Shown here: positions 23,700-36,429 of the stretch, piece by piece
Layout of the letters: the number at the start of each line of letters is the position of its first letter
Numbering within the stretch: the first letter of the stretch is position 1
Source: Hyaloscypha bicolor E
Lineage: Eukaryota > Ascomycota > Leotiomycetes > Helotiales > Hyaloscyphaceae
Reading direction: 5' to 3'
NCBI RefSeq assembly: GCF_002865645.1
Contig: NW_020194521.1
Location: 248,001-312,000 of the forward strand
DNA: 64,000 nucleotides
The notes under the pieces: model-generated
Seen by the model: only the letters and a program-made list of their open reading frames with translations
Databases searched by the model: none
Told to the model about the DNA's origin: nothing
Translations under genes and position numbers: made by a program

Positions 23700-26600
23700 T
23701 AGAATTAAAGGGGATATGTGACTTAGTAAAGGCCTTTATAAATAGTATAAAAAGGAGAATAGCCCGTAAGTAAATCAAAAGCTAAGTAAGACCCTATAAT
23801 ATTTCTGGATATACTATATTATTCATATGATTTATATTAGAGAGTAAAAGAATATAAAGCCCTGTTTATAAGGTTACTTATAAAGCTATTATATAGAACT
23901 AGCTATAAGAAAAGACCGGCGACCGTAAATCTATTCCTATTACCTCAAATAACTAGCCCTATAACTTATTAATAGTTATTATAAAGGATAAAGCAAGTGA
24001 AAACTACTTACGGGAGAGTATAAAAGATAATTACTAATCTATTAACTAGAGCTTAATCCATAGAATCATCCGTAATTAGCCGTTAAAATTGCTATCTAGT
24101 AGCTATATATAAATCGAGAACCTCCCAAAGCTATAAATTAATATCCGTAACCCGTTATAAAGCCCTTCTTATAAACAGAGATTCCATAAGAGTATTATAG
24201 GTATACTAATCTTGAGTTATAGCTTAGAAAAAAATAGATCCGGTAAATAAATACTTTATAAGATCTCTAGAGATAATTCTATAATTTCAGGATCTGCCTT
24301 ATTTATATTAGCTAAATCTACTATAAAATATATCTATTCCTGGCCAGGAAGTATATCCAGGATTATTTAGTTAAGCTTACGGACTATATTATTTAGGGTT
24401 AATAGAATTACCTATTTACTAAAGGCCTAGTAGTTATATAGGGCCTATAAAAGTTGTTTTTATAGGTAAATGTAATTAATTAGGTCCGTAACTAACTAGG
24501 TATACGGAATAAAAGACAGGAATATAATCTGCCTATTTAAGGACGGATTATATAGCAAATAACTAATCTAGTTTATAAAATCCTGCTCGGACGGGTTATT
24601 ACGGACCTATATATTAATCCGTAATAATAACTAATAGAGCTATAGCCAGATCTATATTTACTATAAGCAGGCCCGTACTATATTGGCCCGTAAACTATAT
24701 GGAACTACTAGTAAGATCTGGGCAAAGTTCCTCCCGAGAATTACAAGTATCTTTCTAAAGAAAATATTGTCTGTAACTAATTATAAATTAACTATTAGCT
24801 AGTATACTACCTTAAAGTAGTATTTGTACTATATAGGTACCTTATTCCAGATAATTAGGTCTATAGATTATAAGAGAGCCCCAAGCCGGCTTATCTTAGT
24901 AATTATACTTATAAATAACTTATTAAGCTTAAACGGGATCCGGAACTAGAAGTGAGATATATGTCTATCCGGGAGAAGGAGAGCCGTAATACCCGTTAAT
25001 GCCATATATAGAACTACCTTATCTTGGCTATAGTAATAGTAATAGAGGGTCTTATAAAGAAATATCTTACTAGTCCCGCCCGGGCCTTATAAATAGAAGT
25101 AGGCAGTCTGCGAATTGTCCGTAATTACTACTATAATTATCTGGAAGCAAGAGTACTAGTTTATGTTTAGCTAGGCTTGTATTACGGTTACTAGTAATAT
25201 CTTATAGGTATAATTAATCTATAGATTAGCCATATAGTGGCTTATAGTCTAGTTAAAGGCATTCTCAGGTAAAGTAATATTCGTAAGTATCTACTAGAGA
25301 TCCGTAAGGCCAAGACCAAGCAAAAAGAGGCCGTAATTATAGTAAGGATTAACTAAGGATAGCGGGAAATTAATTAACGGGTTATAGGCTAGCTTACGGG
25401 CCAAGTTATTATAGAAATACTTCTTATACCGGTTCCAGATTATTTATATATCCGTAATTAGCTACTAGCGGATACCTATAAGAAAGAGTATCCGTAAACT
25501 ATAGCCGGTTAGTAATAAAATAGCCTTATTAAAGTACTAGAACTATTCCTAATTATTTTTTACCAAGCCGCAGGTAATACAGGTAATATAGTATATAGGA
25601 TAACAGATACCCTTAACTAAATAGAGCTCGTTAAAGAACTGCGGACCATATATAACTATTAGTAAGAGTTATAAGTAGAACCGCTTGCCCAAAACTGGGC
25701 TATAGTAATAAATACGGCTAATACTATATCCTTGCTTATAGTACTTCTATATCCGGGTCTTGGTAATTCATATAAAGTATTATAGGAACTCGTAATATAG
25801 GTACTAGCATCTATCCTTATATATTATATTATATTTAAAAAAGGCTATTAAGGTCGAGCAGGCATTTGTGGCCCGGTCCGTAATTTACTCGGGTAAGAGG
25901 TCGGCCATAAAGCAAACTATATACTATCTAGGGAAGTGAATTATAAGATATTAAACCGGGAGAAACTCCTAGTATATTAGGTACTTAAACAGGTACCAGA
26001 AAGCCTTTATAGGGCCTATATACCAAGCCTAAAAGTACTAGGTAATCTTATTATCTGTTCCTGAGATAGTAATAGTTATATAATCTATTCTCTTATAAAT
26101 ATACTTATAAATATATTTAATTACTTATATAGATATATAAATCTTAATATTAATATATAAGCAAAACTTCTAGAAAAGATACGGGTTATATGAAATAATC
26201 TAGCAATTATTACGGATAACTTCCTGGTCTAGAAAGCCTGGTTTATAGACCATAAATATATAGCCATTATTCCGGTACTAGTATTCGGAATACCTATTCT
26301 TATAAATAATTATTATAGCTATAAATGCTTTAGGAAACCTCTTCTAGTATGCGAGCGGGCCTATAGGTATCTTATAAACTATATACGAGGCTTTTGGATT
26401 ATTATTGAGGCTATATAGCCCGTAAGATATCTGGCTAGTAATTATAGTAATAAGTTTGCCTATAGAATCCTATAATGGGTCTGGGAGCTCGGTATAAATA
26501 ACCTTATTAACTAAATCAGGAGTTAAGAAGACAGTATTTCTCTTAAGAAATAAGAGCAAGTATATATATAGAAGGCTATGTTTCTAGTATTTAATTATAT

Positions 26601-28020
26601 AGATATGGCCCGTATATTATCCGAAAAAATAATTCTTGAGGTTTATAAGAAGTTCTCTTATTTTTAGAATAAAGACCTAATAAAAGAGATCCGAATAGTT
26701 AATTATTTACTGCCTATTTAAGAAATAATCTATAATCTCAGGCTAGTATAAGTTAGTTATAAAAGTAATAAAGAAGCTTAGCTTACTAAAGTACTATATA
26801 ATAGCTATTAAGTCTTAAAAGAGCTATTATATAAAGCAATTACTACCTGTAAAGCTTAATAGAAAAATAAAGTAATAGCTAATATTACTCGTATAAATGT
26901 TCTTATGAATTAGAGTATTTATAAGTCCCGTATAGATATTTATACGGATATTCTACTAGTATAAGCAGAGCCAGTCAAGCAAGGTAGTCTTATAAGTAAT
27001 ATATATATTAATAATATATTACTAAAAGAGGTAGCTAGTATAAAAAAGCAAAGAGAAGGCTAGACGGATATAGAAATAGTACTAGTAAAAGACCTGCTAC
27101 TCGAGCCATATCCGCTAATAGGTCCTATTACGGTTCTATAACTATAAACCGTAGTATTAGCCCGGGTTATTATACGGGAAAAGTAAGATATAGTAGAGCG
27201 GTATATATACTATATATATAATATTAATTATATATATTTGCGAATACTTGCGGCCTGCCTTATAAACTATAAGTACTAGATTATAGCGGCTTATATCCGT
27301 ATACTCATCCGGAATAAGAGCTATAACCTTATTATTTATTAGGAGATTCTTATAATAATAATTAGTATCTGACTCGAGAATTAAGTATATTTGCGGGTTA
27401 AGTAAGATCCGGAAATTAGTTTACTAGCTTATAAAATACTTGCGGGCTGTCTTATAGACTATAATAAACGGATTATAATCCGTAAGTATATCTATAAGCT
27501 ATAAAAGAATTATATAATCTAAGTAAGGAAAGTTAGTAGCTCGTATATTAGTTATAAAGAGCGGATTATAAAAGAAGAGCTATATAAAAGAGGGTTCGGT
27601 ATATAAAGCAGGCTATAGCAGGCCTTAGAAATAGAAGAGCTTGCTATAGATCTAAAAGCACTAGATCTTATAAGAGAAGTCAATTCATATATTCTTCTTA
27701 TACTTAACTAATATAAAGATAAAAGTATAATTATATACCCGGATATTTGCCCGGAAGGCCTAGTAAAGCAGATTATTACCTATAAAGAGGTAAGAGAAAT
27801 ATAGAGAAGGCTTATAGATTAGAGAAAGTATTATATTACCTTTCTTATAATAGGCCTTAAAATAATTGTCCATATAATTAAAATAGAGGGCTTTATAAGC
27901 TATATAGTAACCCGTAAGCAGACTAGTTATATATACGGGAGCTAGCCGGAAGCGGGAAAGAAAGGCAAAAGGCCGTATAATAGGTAGATTAGTAGGAGGG
28001 TTCTCTATAGTATAAACTAG
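23700..28020 (-). pseudogene. Helitron Rep-PIF1 helicase, RIP-inactivated
   Basis: Read on the minus strand from about 28020 down. The N-terminal region holds AFRANIRVYNYTF, LYTEPSFI and IYLILESDTNYY-like blocks. The Rep domain near 26500-26800 has FFITFTTNLYQPEI and YIIKYQKHSLLYIYLLL, which corresponds to the HUH (PHxHLLL) motif with both His now Tyr. A conserved middle block follows (YNPYLFQKF, IKYIYKYIYK, IGPIKAFW). The PIF1-like helicase has Walker A GPGGTSKIFLYKT (about 25067-25092) and Walker B LIIWNKV (about 24842-24862, DE read as NK). Frames shift in places and TAG/TAA replace Gln/Trp codons. The original enzyme nicked and unwound DNA for rolling-circle transposition. A plus-strand open stretch at 27160-28010 is the shadow of this gene. 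Confidence 0.85.
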
Positions 28021-28690
28021 GGCCGTAACGGACGGTTAACGGATCTATTACTGGTACTACGGGGCTAGCTCGTCCGCAGAAACGTCTGTAACCGACCATT
28101 ATTATTACCGGGAGGTAGGGAGGGTATTTAGATTAAGTTCTTGTAAGGCAGGGTACTAATTAGTAGTTCGGGCATATCGCTGCTCCTAGAAACTAGTTAA
28201 AGAGATTAAGGATAAAGAAGAGGAATACGGACCGTATAGGCTATATAGGTCTTACGGATAGTGCCTATAGGCCTATAAGGAAAGGCTAAAAGTAGTAAGT
28301 ATCTAGTATATAATAAGTAGGTCTTAGAATTATTTATTATTAAAAGGAAGTAAAAGAGAAAGTAATAAAGAGAAGAAGAAAAGGAGAATAATATAAGGCC
28401 AGGTTTCTTTTTAGTATATTTGGAGCTAGCGAGAGCCTTAAGAAATCTCCCCTAAGCTTTAAAAAATCATAATAAAAGCCTCTCGTATTCTAGAATTACT
28501 CAAATATAAAGAAAGATACTTGAGCTTCTTCTTTCTAATCCCTAGCTAAGTACTAAGGATTTGGATATAATTATATTCTAATATGTAATTCCCTAGAACG
28601 GAGAGACTTTAGTATTTATTATATAAAAGTTTTTTTTAAGGAGCTCCGAGAGCTAATTACTTAGGGTAGTCTGAATATAGAATAATATAG

Positions 28691-29698
28691 AAGAGGATTT
28701 TACTAATAAATAATAAGCTAGAAAAAGTCTTTTTAGAAAATTATTATAAAATAATATAAAATAAAATAAAATATAAATAAAAATAAAAATTATTAGAATA
28801 AAAAAAAGTTCTTAAAATATTAAAAAAAGGTAAGATTTTAAATATTTTCTTTAAAACTAGCTAGTTTAAAAAGAAAACTAATAAGAATTAAATATTTTAA
28901 AGCTTTTATATAATTTTAAACTTTTTTAAAGAATTTTTAAATTTCTTTTTTAAACTAGTTTTAATTATATAAAAAAGCTTTTTCTTTTTTCTTTCTTTTA
29001 TTTCTTTTCTTTATTAATATTAATACTAATAATTTAATTTCTTATATAATACTAATACTTTATATAATATTAAATAATTTTATTTCTAGTAATAATTTCT
29101 TTATTTTATTTACTTTTAATTTTTTTATACTTATTAATTTAAACTAGTAATAAGTTTTTTAAACTTAATTACTTATATAATTATTAATTATATAAATAAT
29201 ATTTTTACTTTTAATATAAGCTAAGTTTTTTTTAAAGCTAATAACTAATAATATTTATAAGTAATTCTTTTTATATAAGAGAACTTAAACTAATTAAAAT
29301 CAAGTATTATAATAATTTCTAGAATTAAGCTTTTATTTTTTTTAGCTAAAATACTTTTATTAATTTTAATTATATTATAATTAATTAAAGTATAATTTAA
29401 AATTAGTTATATATTAATATTATTTTTATTTAATATAAAGAAGTTAATATAATAATTACTTTTTATTATTCTTATATTTATATAAGACTTAATAATATTA
29501 TTTTCTCTAAATATTACTAAATTATTAATTAATAAAATAATTATTATAATAATTACAAGTAATTAAATTATATTATTACTTATATTTTATTTAAGTTATT
29601 TATAAACATTTATAAATAACTTAAATAACTTAAATAATTCTTTAATATATTATTTATATATAAGAAAGAAATACTAAAAATATTAGTATTAAAAAATA
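28691..29698. other. AT-rich RIP-degraded sequence
   Basis: Nearly pure A/T. The only structure seen is a strong palindrome at 29587-29628 and poly-A/T runs. No frame or transposon terminus could be assigned. Confidence 0.5.
29587..29628. repeat. Perfect 20-bp-arm palindrome with 2-nt spacer
   Basis: The left arm TTATTTAAGTTATTTATAAA is followed by CA and then its exact complement TTTATAAATAACTTAAATAA. Perfect preservation in otherwise degraded DNA is notable, although low complexity makes short A/T palindromes common. Confidence 0.85.
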
Positions 29699-29716
29699 TA
29701 TTATAATAAAATAATA
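29699..29716 (-). mobile_element. 131-bp element copy 3, left part (split by Gypsy-A)
   Basis: The sequence TATTATAATAAAATAATA equals the start of copy 2 at 60046. It is preceded by AAATA (29694-29698), and the same AAATA follows the right part at 61080-61084. The copy is therefore one insertion later interrupted by Gypsy-A, whose own duplication TAATA is at 29712-29716 and 60963-60967. Confidence 0.75.
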
Positions 29717-29952
29717 TATAATATTAGTAAGAATTAAATTAGAATAAGTTAAATATATAAAGTTAAAATTAGGAAATATAAGTTAAGATTATATATTATA
29801 ACTTTATTTAGCTAGTATATAAGCCCGTATAAAGCTTATAATTATTTAAATCCGAGATTTCTTTAAAGTTTTCTTTTTTTTCTTTAGTTTTAAATTATTA
29901 AAATAAAAATAGTCTAATTATATTTTTTAGGTTCTAGATCTTATACTTATAA
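29717..29952 (+). repeat. Gypsy-A 5' LTR
   Basis: Begins TATAATATTAGTAAG and ends near ATACTTATAA. It matches the 3' LTR in blocks such as AGCTTATAATTATTTA and TTTTAAATTATTAAAATAAA. Confidence 0.8.
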
Positions 29953-30059
29953 TATAATTTAAAGCTTACTTATTTCTTAATTTTATAAAGGATTTAAATA
30001 ATATTTATTTAATTAGTTTTTAATAAATATAAATATATTATATTATAGCTATTTTTATA

Positions 30060-32801
30060 TTAATTAACTAATATTAAAAAGAAAAAAAACCCTAAAATAA
30101 TTAGATAAGAAAGCTCTAGATTAGCTAGATAAGTAAATAGGCTAGTAATCTTATTATTAAAGAAAATCTATAAGAAAGCAAGTCCTGAAATAATTAGATA
30201 AGTTAGAAAAAGCTATAATATAAAATATTACTAGTATATTATTAATATATTACTAGAAAGTAAATTAAAGCCTTTTATTAAATCTTTTAAGAAATTCGAG
30301 TATTTTATTAATAGTTATAGTAAAAGAAATACTTGTTTTAAAAAAAATAAAGAAAAAAGAGAAACTTGTTTTATTAAAAGTAAAATTTCAAAAATTATTT
30401 TAAAATTTAGAAACTTTATATAAAAAGATTATTAAGCTAATTCTAAAGACCTATAATACTCTTACTTATAATAAAAAGTATTATAATTAGCTAAAAGAAA
30501 TTAAGTAAGCCTTATAAAAAAAATAAAGCTATTATTAAAAAGCTTATTATATAGCTTATAAAAATAATTAATTCTTTTATTTCAGAAAATAAATATTTAA
30601 TTAAACTTTTTAATTCTTTTATTTTTAAAGATATAATTAAAAATAATATTACTTTTAATAACTAGTTAGTTTAGATTAAAAACAAGCTTTATAATTATTC
30701 TAATATTTATTAAATAAAGAATTTTAAGATTATTTATATTTTTGGCTATATAAATAGCTATATTCTTATACTAATTTTCTTTTATTTAAACTAAAATAAT
30801 TAATATATATATAAAACTATAAGAGAATTATATATTTATATAAAGAAGTTATATAATAATCCAAATAAGAAATATAATATTTAGTAAGTATTTAAAAAAC
30901 TAATAATAAAGAAAAACTAAATCTTTTAGAAATTCTATATTTTATTTCTTAAATATATAATAAATAGAAATACTAACTTATAAAACCTTAAAAATAACCT
31001 AAATAATAAACTTATTTAAAAGCTTTAAAAGACTATAGCTATATATTATAATAATTCAATTATTTATATTATAAAATTCATATAATACTATATTATTAAT
31101 AATTAGTAAATTCGAGCTTATTATAAAAAAAAGATTAAATATTTAAAAAAGCTAATAATAATATAAATAAGCTAAACTTAAAAAGTGCCCTTTATATAAA
31201 GCTTGCTTTTAAGACTTTAATAATAAATAAATCTATTATTTTAAAGCCCGAATTCTCTAATCTCAAATATTATAATTATAATAAATTTAATTATATATCT
31301 AGAAATTATTTAAAGCCTAAAATAAAATATATAAAGTAAATCTTAATAATTAAGCTAGTAATACTTATTATAAGTAAAATATTTGAGAATATAAAATAAA
31401 GAAATAATAATTTCTAAAAAAAAAGATTTTTCTTTAAAGCTATATTATATTAATATAATAGAAATTAATTTAAGCCAGTTATTTAGTATTAATTTACTAG
31501 TAATATATAGTACTATTATATAATATATATGAAATACTAATATATTAAGTTAGTAAAATAATTAATATCTAGAAATACGAATTATAATATTATAGTATTA
31601 ATATATAATTCCTAAATCTACTAAGCCTAATAAGGGCTAGCTACTAGTTAAGTTATTTATAGAATATAAGATTATATAATTATATCCCGTTACTTATATC
31701 CCGTATTTCGAATCCCGTAATTATATATATAATTTCTAAAGAAATAGTTATACTAATATTTAGAAATAATAAATTTATATTTCTTTATATAATTAGTAAT
31801 AATAAATTAGATATTAAAACTTCTTCTCTTATTAATACTAAAGTAAATAATTAAATAATTTCTAGATATTAAATCTATTTAATTAATATTACCTTATAAT
31901 ATAAAAGAATTTAATAATAAATAAACTATATTTATTACTTATTATATTAAGCTTATATTTTTAATTAATAAATAAAAAGTTCTAGTATTTATATTAATTA
32001 TAAAACTAGGCAAGTATAATATAATATTAAAATAATAATAGTTTATAAATACTAGTATTTTAATTAATTATAAAAGTAAAAGATTAATCTAATTAAATAA
32101 TTAGTCTAAAAAAAGAATTAAAATAAGATTTTAATTATTATTTATAAGAATCTAAAATCTAAAAAAATAACTAATATTAAGAAAAAATAAATAGAAAAAA
32201 TAAAGCTATAACTATAAATAAATTATAGAAACCTTAGATTATAAAGAGAAAACTCCCTAATTCTCTTTATAAATCCGGCTTAAAAAGCCATATATAATAA
32301 AAGAATTAAGTTCGATTTTATAAAGAAATATAAGTAGCCTTAAAAAATATAAAAGCTTTTTTAAATCGGAAATAGAAATATTAAAGCTATATTATTTAAA
32401 GAAAAGCTATAAATACTAGTTAAGGCTTATAATTAATATTATAAATATCTTACTAGTTACTTTTTAAATAATTTATAGAAAAATAAGAATTTCTTTTTTA
32501 TAATATTATTTTTCGAAATTAATAAAAAGCTAAAATTATAATAAAAGAATAAATTAATTTCGAGTAAATAATAACTAGAAGAAATAAAGTTATAATAACT
32601 AATAAGAATTTTACTAAAAAAATTTAAAGATTTTATAAGTATTTTCTTAAAGAAAATATTAAATTAATAATTTTAAGAATTCGAAAAGTTTAAAGTATTT
32701 ATTACTTTATTAATAATTAACTTATAAGTTATAAGAAATTAAGTATTTCTTTAAAAAGAACCTCTAATAAGGCTTTATTAAACTAAACTAATTCTTATTT
32801 A
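30060..32801 (+). pseudogene. Gypsy-A gag and protease, RIP-inactivated
   Basis: A Lys/Tyr/Asn-rich gag frame runs to about 31450. At 31266-31330 the peptide YYNYNKFNYISRNYLKP corresponds to a CCHC zinc knuckle (C-x2-C-x4-H-x4-C) with Cys and His turned into Tyr. After the solo Copia LTR (31487-31758) the frame continues into an aspartic-protease-like region at about 31760-32120, with LGKYNIILK matching the conserved end of retroviral-type proteases. It stops at the Helitron-2 junction (32802). Gln/Trp codons read as TAG/TAA throughout. Confidence 0.7.
31487..31758 (-). mobile_element. Solo LTR of the Copia family, TTTAG target duplication
   Basis: A 272-bp reverse-complement match to the LTRs at 16158 and 22338. 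It starts TATTAATTT and ends ACTAATA on the plus strand, with TTTAG at 31482-31486 and 31759-31763. It interrupts the Gypsy-A gag-protease frame. It is the product of recombination between two LTRs. Confidence 0.9.
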
Positions 32802-32886
32802 TAAGATTAGAGCCACTTTACTAAAATTCAAGCCTAGTAGTCTTATATAAGCTTTGGGGCTAGTCTTTAATTTTACTCTAATCTCG
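32802..32886 (-). repeat. Helitron-type 85-bp terminal hairpin, copy 2
   Basis: Arms AGATTAGAG/CTCTAATCT and the shared internal block TTACTAAAATTCAAGCC. It has the same length and layout as 23602-23686 and is closer in sequence to 49918-50002. Confidence 0.8.
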
Positions 32887-32929
32887 ATTCGAGATTAAAA
32901 GGGGCACGTGACTTTCTTTTAAATATAAA

Positions 32930-33318
32930 GCTTTCTCTCTCTTTATAAACTATTATATTCCCTAATTATATTTATAAAGTTCTCTTTTTTCTTTTATAGA
33001 TTTTTTTAAGCCTTACTTTTATTTATAAGCTCTTTTCTTATTTATAAAATCTTTTTCTTATTAAATATAGTTATATTATACTTGTAACCTTATACTAATA
33101 TAATATATAAGTATATAGGAACTCGAATTCTTATATATTCTTACTTATAAAGCTTTTCCTTTCCTTTTATAAATTCTTTTAAGCCTTATTCTTATTTATA
33201 AAGCTCTTTTTTTTCTCTTATAGGCCCTCTCAAGCCTTACTCCTATTTATAGGACTCTTTTTTTCCTTTTACGGGCTTATAAAGCTCTTTCTCTTATTTA
33301 TAAAACTCTTCTAGCTAT
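32930..33318. repeat. About 50-bp imperfect pyrimidine-rich tandem repeats
   Basis: Recurring units contain AAGCCTTACTCCTATTTATA followed by a T/C run and CTTTTATAGG; two units are spaced 50 bp apart at 33181 and 33231. The same unit family is found in Helitron-3 (50040-50838), and the array resumes after Gypsy-B at 46453. Confidence 0.7.
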
Positions 33319-33621
33319 TATAGGAAGGAAACTATAATAAAACAAAAACCTATATAAAGTATACTAGAATACAAAACGTAACTTAATAGTAAAATAATAA
33401 ATTAAAAGTATAAATAGTAAAATATAAATAGTATATAGTATATAAAAGCTTAATTAATTAAATACTTATAAAGAATTATTCTCTAAATCTATAAAAAAAC
33501 TAGTTTTTTTATATAATTTCTATAAATTATATATAAAAGGCCATAGTCTTTACTATATAACCTAAACCTTAAAACTGCCAAAATAATATGATTTTTAATA
33601 AGTATAGCCTACTATACTATA
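33319..33621 (-). repeat. Gypsy-B 3' LTR
   Basis: A 303-bp partner of 46150-46452. It contains the hairpin ATTATATATAAAAGGCC...CTTTACTATATAAC around the TATA-like promoter region. Confidence 0.88.
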
Positions 33622-33629
33622 TCCGATTC

Positions 33630-36420
33630 TCTATTTATTTGTACTTATTTTTTAAATACCAAAAATAATAGAAAAATCCTATTTAGAGTCCGAAATAATA
33701 AAATATTCAGGATTTTCCTCTATTAGTTAATCCAATTTCTTTTCTATATACCTAAAATAAGACTTATTACCTTTAAATAGTCTTATTTTATATTCCCGAA
33801 CTTATTTAAAGGTAATCCGAATCCGCTTAGCTATATTCTTATATTAAATCCAATATAGTTCTCTATATTAATTAGTATTTGCCTTTAATTATTATTTAAT
33901 TTCTGCCTTTACTATAGGATATTAAAGAGGCTTATTATAGTAAATCATATTATAAATTATACTAATATACTCCAAATAAATAGCTTCTTTGAATTTTATA
34001 TTATTTATAGTATCTTTAAATTAACCTTTAATAAAAAGGGAAAGCTCTAGATAAAAGGCTTTAATAACTTTATAGAAAACTCCATTTTTATATATTCTAT
34101 CCTTAATAGTAACTAGACTTATTAGAACTATAATAAAAGGCCTATTAAATAGTAAATTATTATTAAGCTATTCTTTGACTTATATATTATCCGAGAATTA
34201 ATACTTTTCTATAATTCCAGACTTATAGATTATCTAGCTAAAGGCATTTATTTATCTAGTTAAATAGACTATATTCGGAATCTTTTCTCCTATTATCTTT
34301 AGTAAATATTTATTTAATTCTTTAGCTACTTCCGGTTCAAATTTATTAGAAATATAAAAATAATTAATATTTTTAAAAAACTTTTTACTAAAGATAATAG
34401 CTTTTTTATAGTTTATAAGGAAAATATAGCTAATATTTCAATACTTTTTATTAAGGTAAAATTTACTATTTAAAGCTTTAGTAATAGCCAGATCTTTAGT
34501 ATTGCTTTTATATTAATTATAATTAATATTTCCAGGAATAAAGTATTAGGCTAGCTAAAAATAAATAATTAAATAAATAGAATACTTATTTAATATCTTA
34601 TAAAATCCGAGCCATATTAATAGATCTATTATTAAAAGTTAAGAGGCTAAAATAAAATAGCTATTACTAAAATCTTTATATATTAATATATTATCTTTTC
34701 GGAAATAGAATTATAATATCTTTATTTCTTTTATTAAGAGTTCTTAAATACTAAACTTCTTAATTTATTTCAGGTAATTCTTTTTATAAATATAGCTATT
34801 AGTATCTAGATTAGTAGTACTAGACTCAGGAATAGGGACTATAGTATCAAATTAGATTTGAATAGAATTAATCGAAAATATAGTACTTATATTTATATTT
34901 CTTAATTTCCTAGTTCTTAAAAAAGAAATCCTATATCTCTTTATCTATCTAAGTAATAGAAATATACTTCTTGCCTTTAGTAACTTTATAGATCTTAGTA
35001 ACTAGTTTTAGAGTATTCTTAATCTCTTATATATTAATAGAAAGAATATTAGTAAATTACTAAATATATACTATATAAAAAGCTTTAAAAAATCCATTAT
35101 TAATCCTATAGTATTCTCGTTTATAAATAGGTCCCAAAATACTACTATATATCTTTTTAAAGATATATTTATTCTATTAAGTAAGTATTAACTTCTATTT
35201 AGCTAATATTTTATAGATATATTAAATGCCTTTATTAAGTTCTCCGGATTTAATATCCTTAGTTTTCTATTTCTTGGTTCTGGGTATAATTATAAGAGTC
35301 TTCCTAGATAATATCTTTTCCTTTAGAATAGAGGATTCCTTTTTACTTTTCTCTATTTTACTAATCTTATATTTAGTCTAGTATTTAGATCTCTACTATT
35401 TATTAGGAGTTTTAGATTTAGTTTACTCTTTATTCTTACCAGGTTCTTTTTATCTAGTTATACTAGTTCTACTAGTTTTACTAATAGTTTTCTTATTAGG
35501 CTCTATTAAATTAGTTCTATTTTTCTTAACTAGATCCGATTAAATCAAAGCTAAAATTATAATAGAGGCCTATTTTTTAGACTTATTTCGGAAAGCAGGA
35601 AAAGGCTTATTATTATAAACTCCCTTAATTAGGATTCCGGAAATATTAAAAATATATTATCTAGCCTTGAGATTATTAGCTAATAATAGCTTAAATTCTA
35701 ATTCTCTATATTCTGAAATAGTTTTAGTATATTTAAATACTTTAGTAATATCTAATTTAGTAAATATACTAGTATTCTAATACTTCTTGTTTTTAATATA
35801 TTCTAAAGTAGCTTTATTAATTAACTAAATAGCTTTATATACTAAAGCTTTTATTTTAAAAAGAAAATATAATTTTTTATAAATGTTTTTACTAAGGTTA
35901 TTATAGATATTATTAATATATTAGCTAAAAGCTTTATTATATAGTATAATTTTATTCTAACCTTTAGTATTAAGACTATTTACTATAGTCTTAATCTTAT
36001 TAAGCTTCTTTTATTTATCTTTGGAAATACTTTTAATAATATTCTCGAATTCTCTATTATTAGCTTAATAGTTCTTTAGTTTCTTTTTAGTTAATTCTAG
36101 TCTAGTTCCGTTTCTAATAAAAGTTTTCTATTTCAAGAGCTTATTATATATACTATTTAGCTTATTTAGGATATTTATATTAAATTCGGTAATTATAGCT
36201 ATCTTTTCTAGTATTAGTAGGCCTTCTATAACTGCCTAAGCTTCTTTAATATTCTGAATTTTAATACTATTAATCTATAGGCTTTTAATAATATTATAGC
36301 TTATAAGAACTAGCTATTATATTTTACTAATTTAAAGAATCTATTTTTTGGCTATTTTATTATTCTTAATAAGTTATAAAGGTATTATTAATATAATAGT
36401 TATAGGTTATAAAATTAAAG
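33630..36420 (-). pseudogene. Additional long frame of unknown function at the 3' side of Gypsy-B
   Basis: Read on the minus strand from about 36400 to 33630, one frame gives roughly 900 codons interrupted mostly by TAG/TAA at likely Gln/Trp positions. The N-terminal third is helical and Lys/Asn-rich (LFKIKALVYKAIQLINKAT). The middle is a basic Lys/Ser/Thr linker (KEPGKNKEQTKSKTPNK). The C-terminal third is again helical (IKFKEAIYLEYISIIYNMI). I do not recognise a domain. It lies downstream of integrase, where an env-like or accessory ORF of a retroelement would be; it could also be a captured host gene or an older nested element. About 2 kb of pure A/T (36430-38500) separates it from the polymerase. 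Confidence 0.5.
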
Positions 36421-36429
36421 GTTTTTGAG

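Larger units (their letters stand above)
23602..28690 (-). mobile_element. Helitron-1 (rolling-circle transposon), minus strand
   Basis: The minus strand encodes a Rep-helicase of the Helitron type, and its 3' side ends in an 85-bp hairpin-rich terminus (23602-23686). The minus-strand end reads CTCG directly before a host T; canonical Helitrons end CTRR before T, so this is a close variant. The same 85-bp terminus occurs at 32802-32886 and 49918-50002 in the same orientation. The 5' end is not defined; composition turns to pure A/T near 28690. CpG is well preserved while CpA/TpG is scarce, so the RIP damage is visible mainly as stop codons. Confidence 0.85.

Noticed and set aside
23587..23778. 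63-aa minus-strand frame (TRDEFRAKLLIGPGAYIGPLI)
   Set aside because: It runs through the 85-bp hairpin at the Helitron 3' end; the equivalent region in the two other copies has stops, so it is non-coding.
27160..28010. Plus-strand frame with few stops (contains DICPEGLVKQIITYKEV)
   Set aside because: It lies opposite the N-terminal part of the Helitron protein, whose family blocks are recognisable on the minus strand; the plus frame is a shadow.
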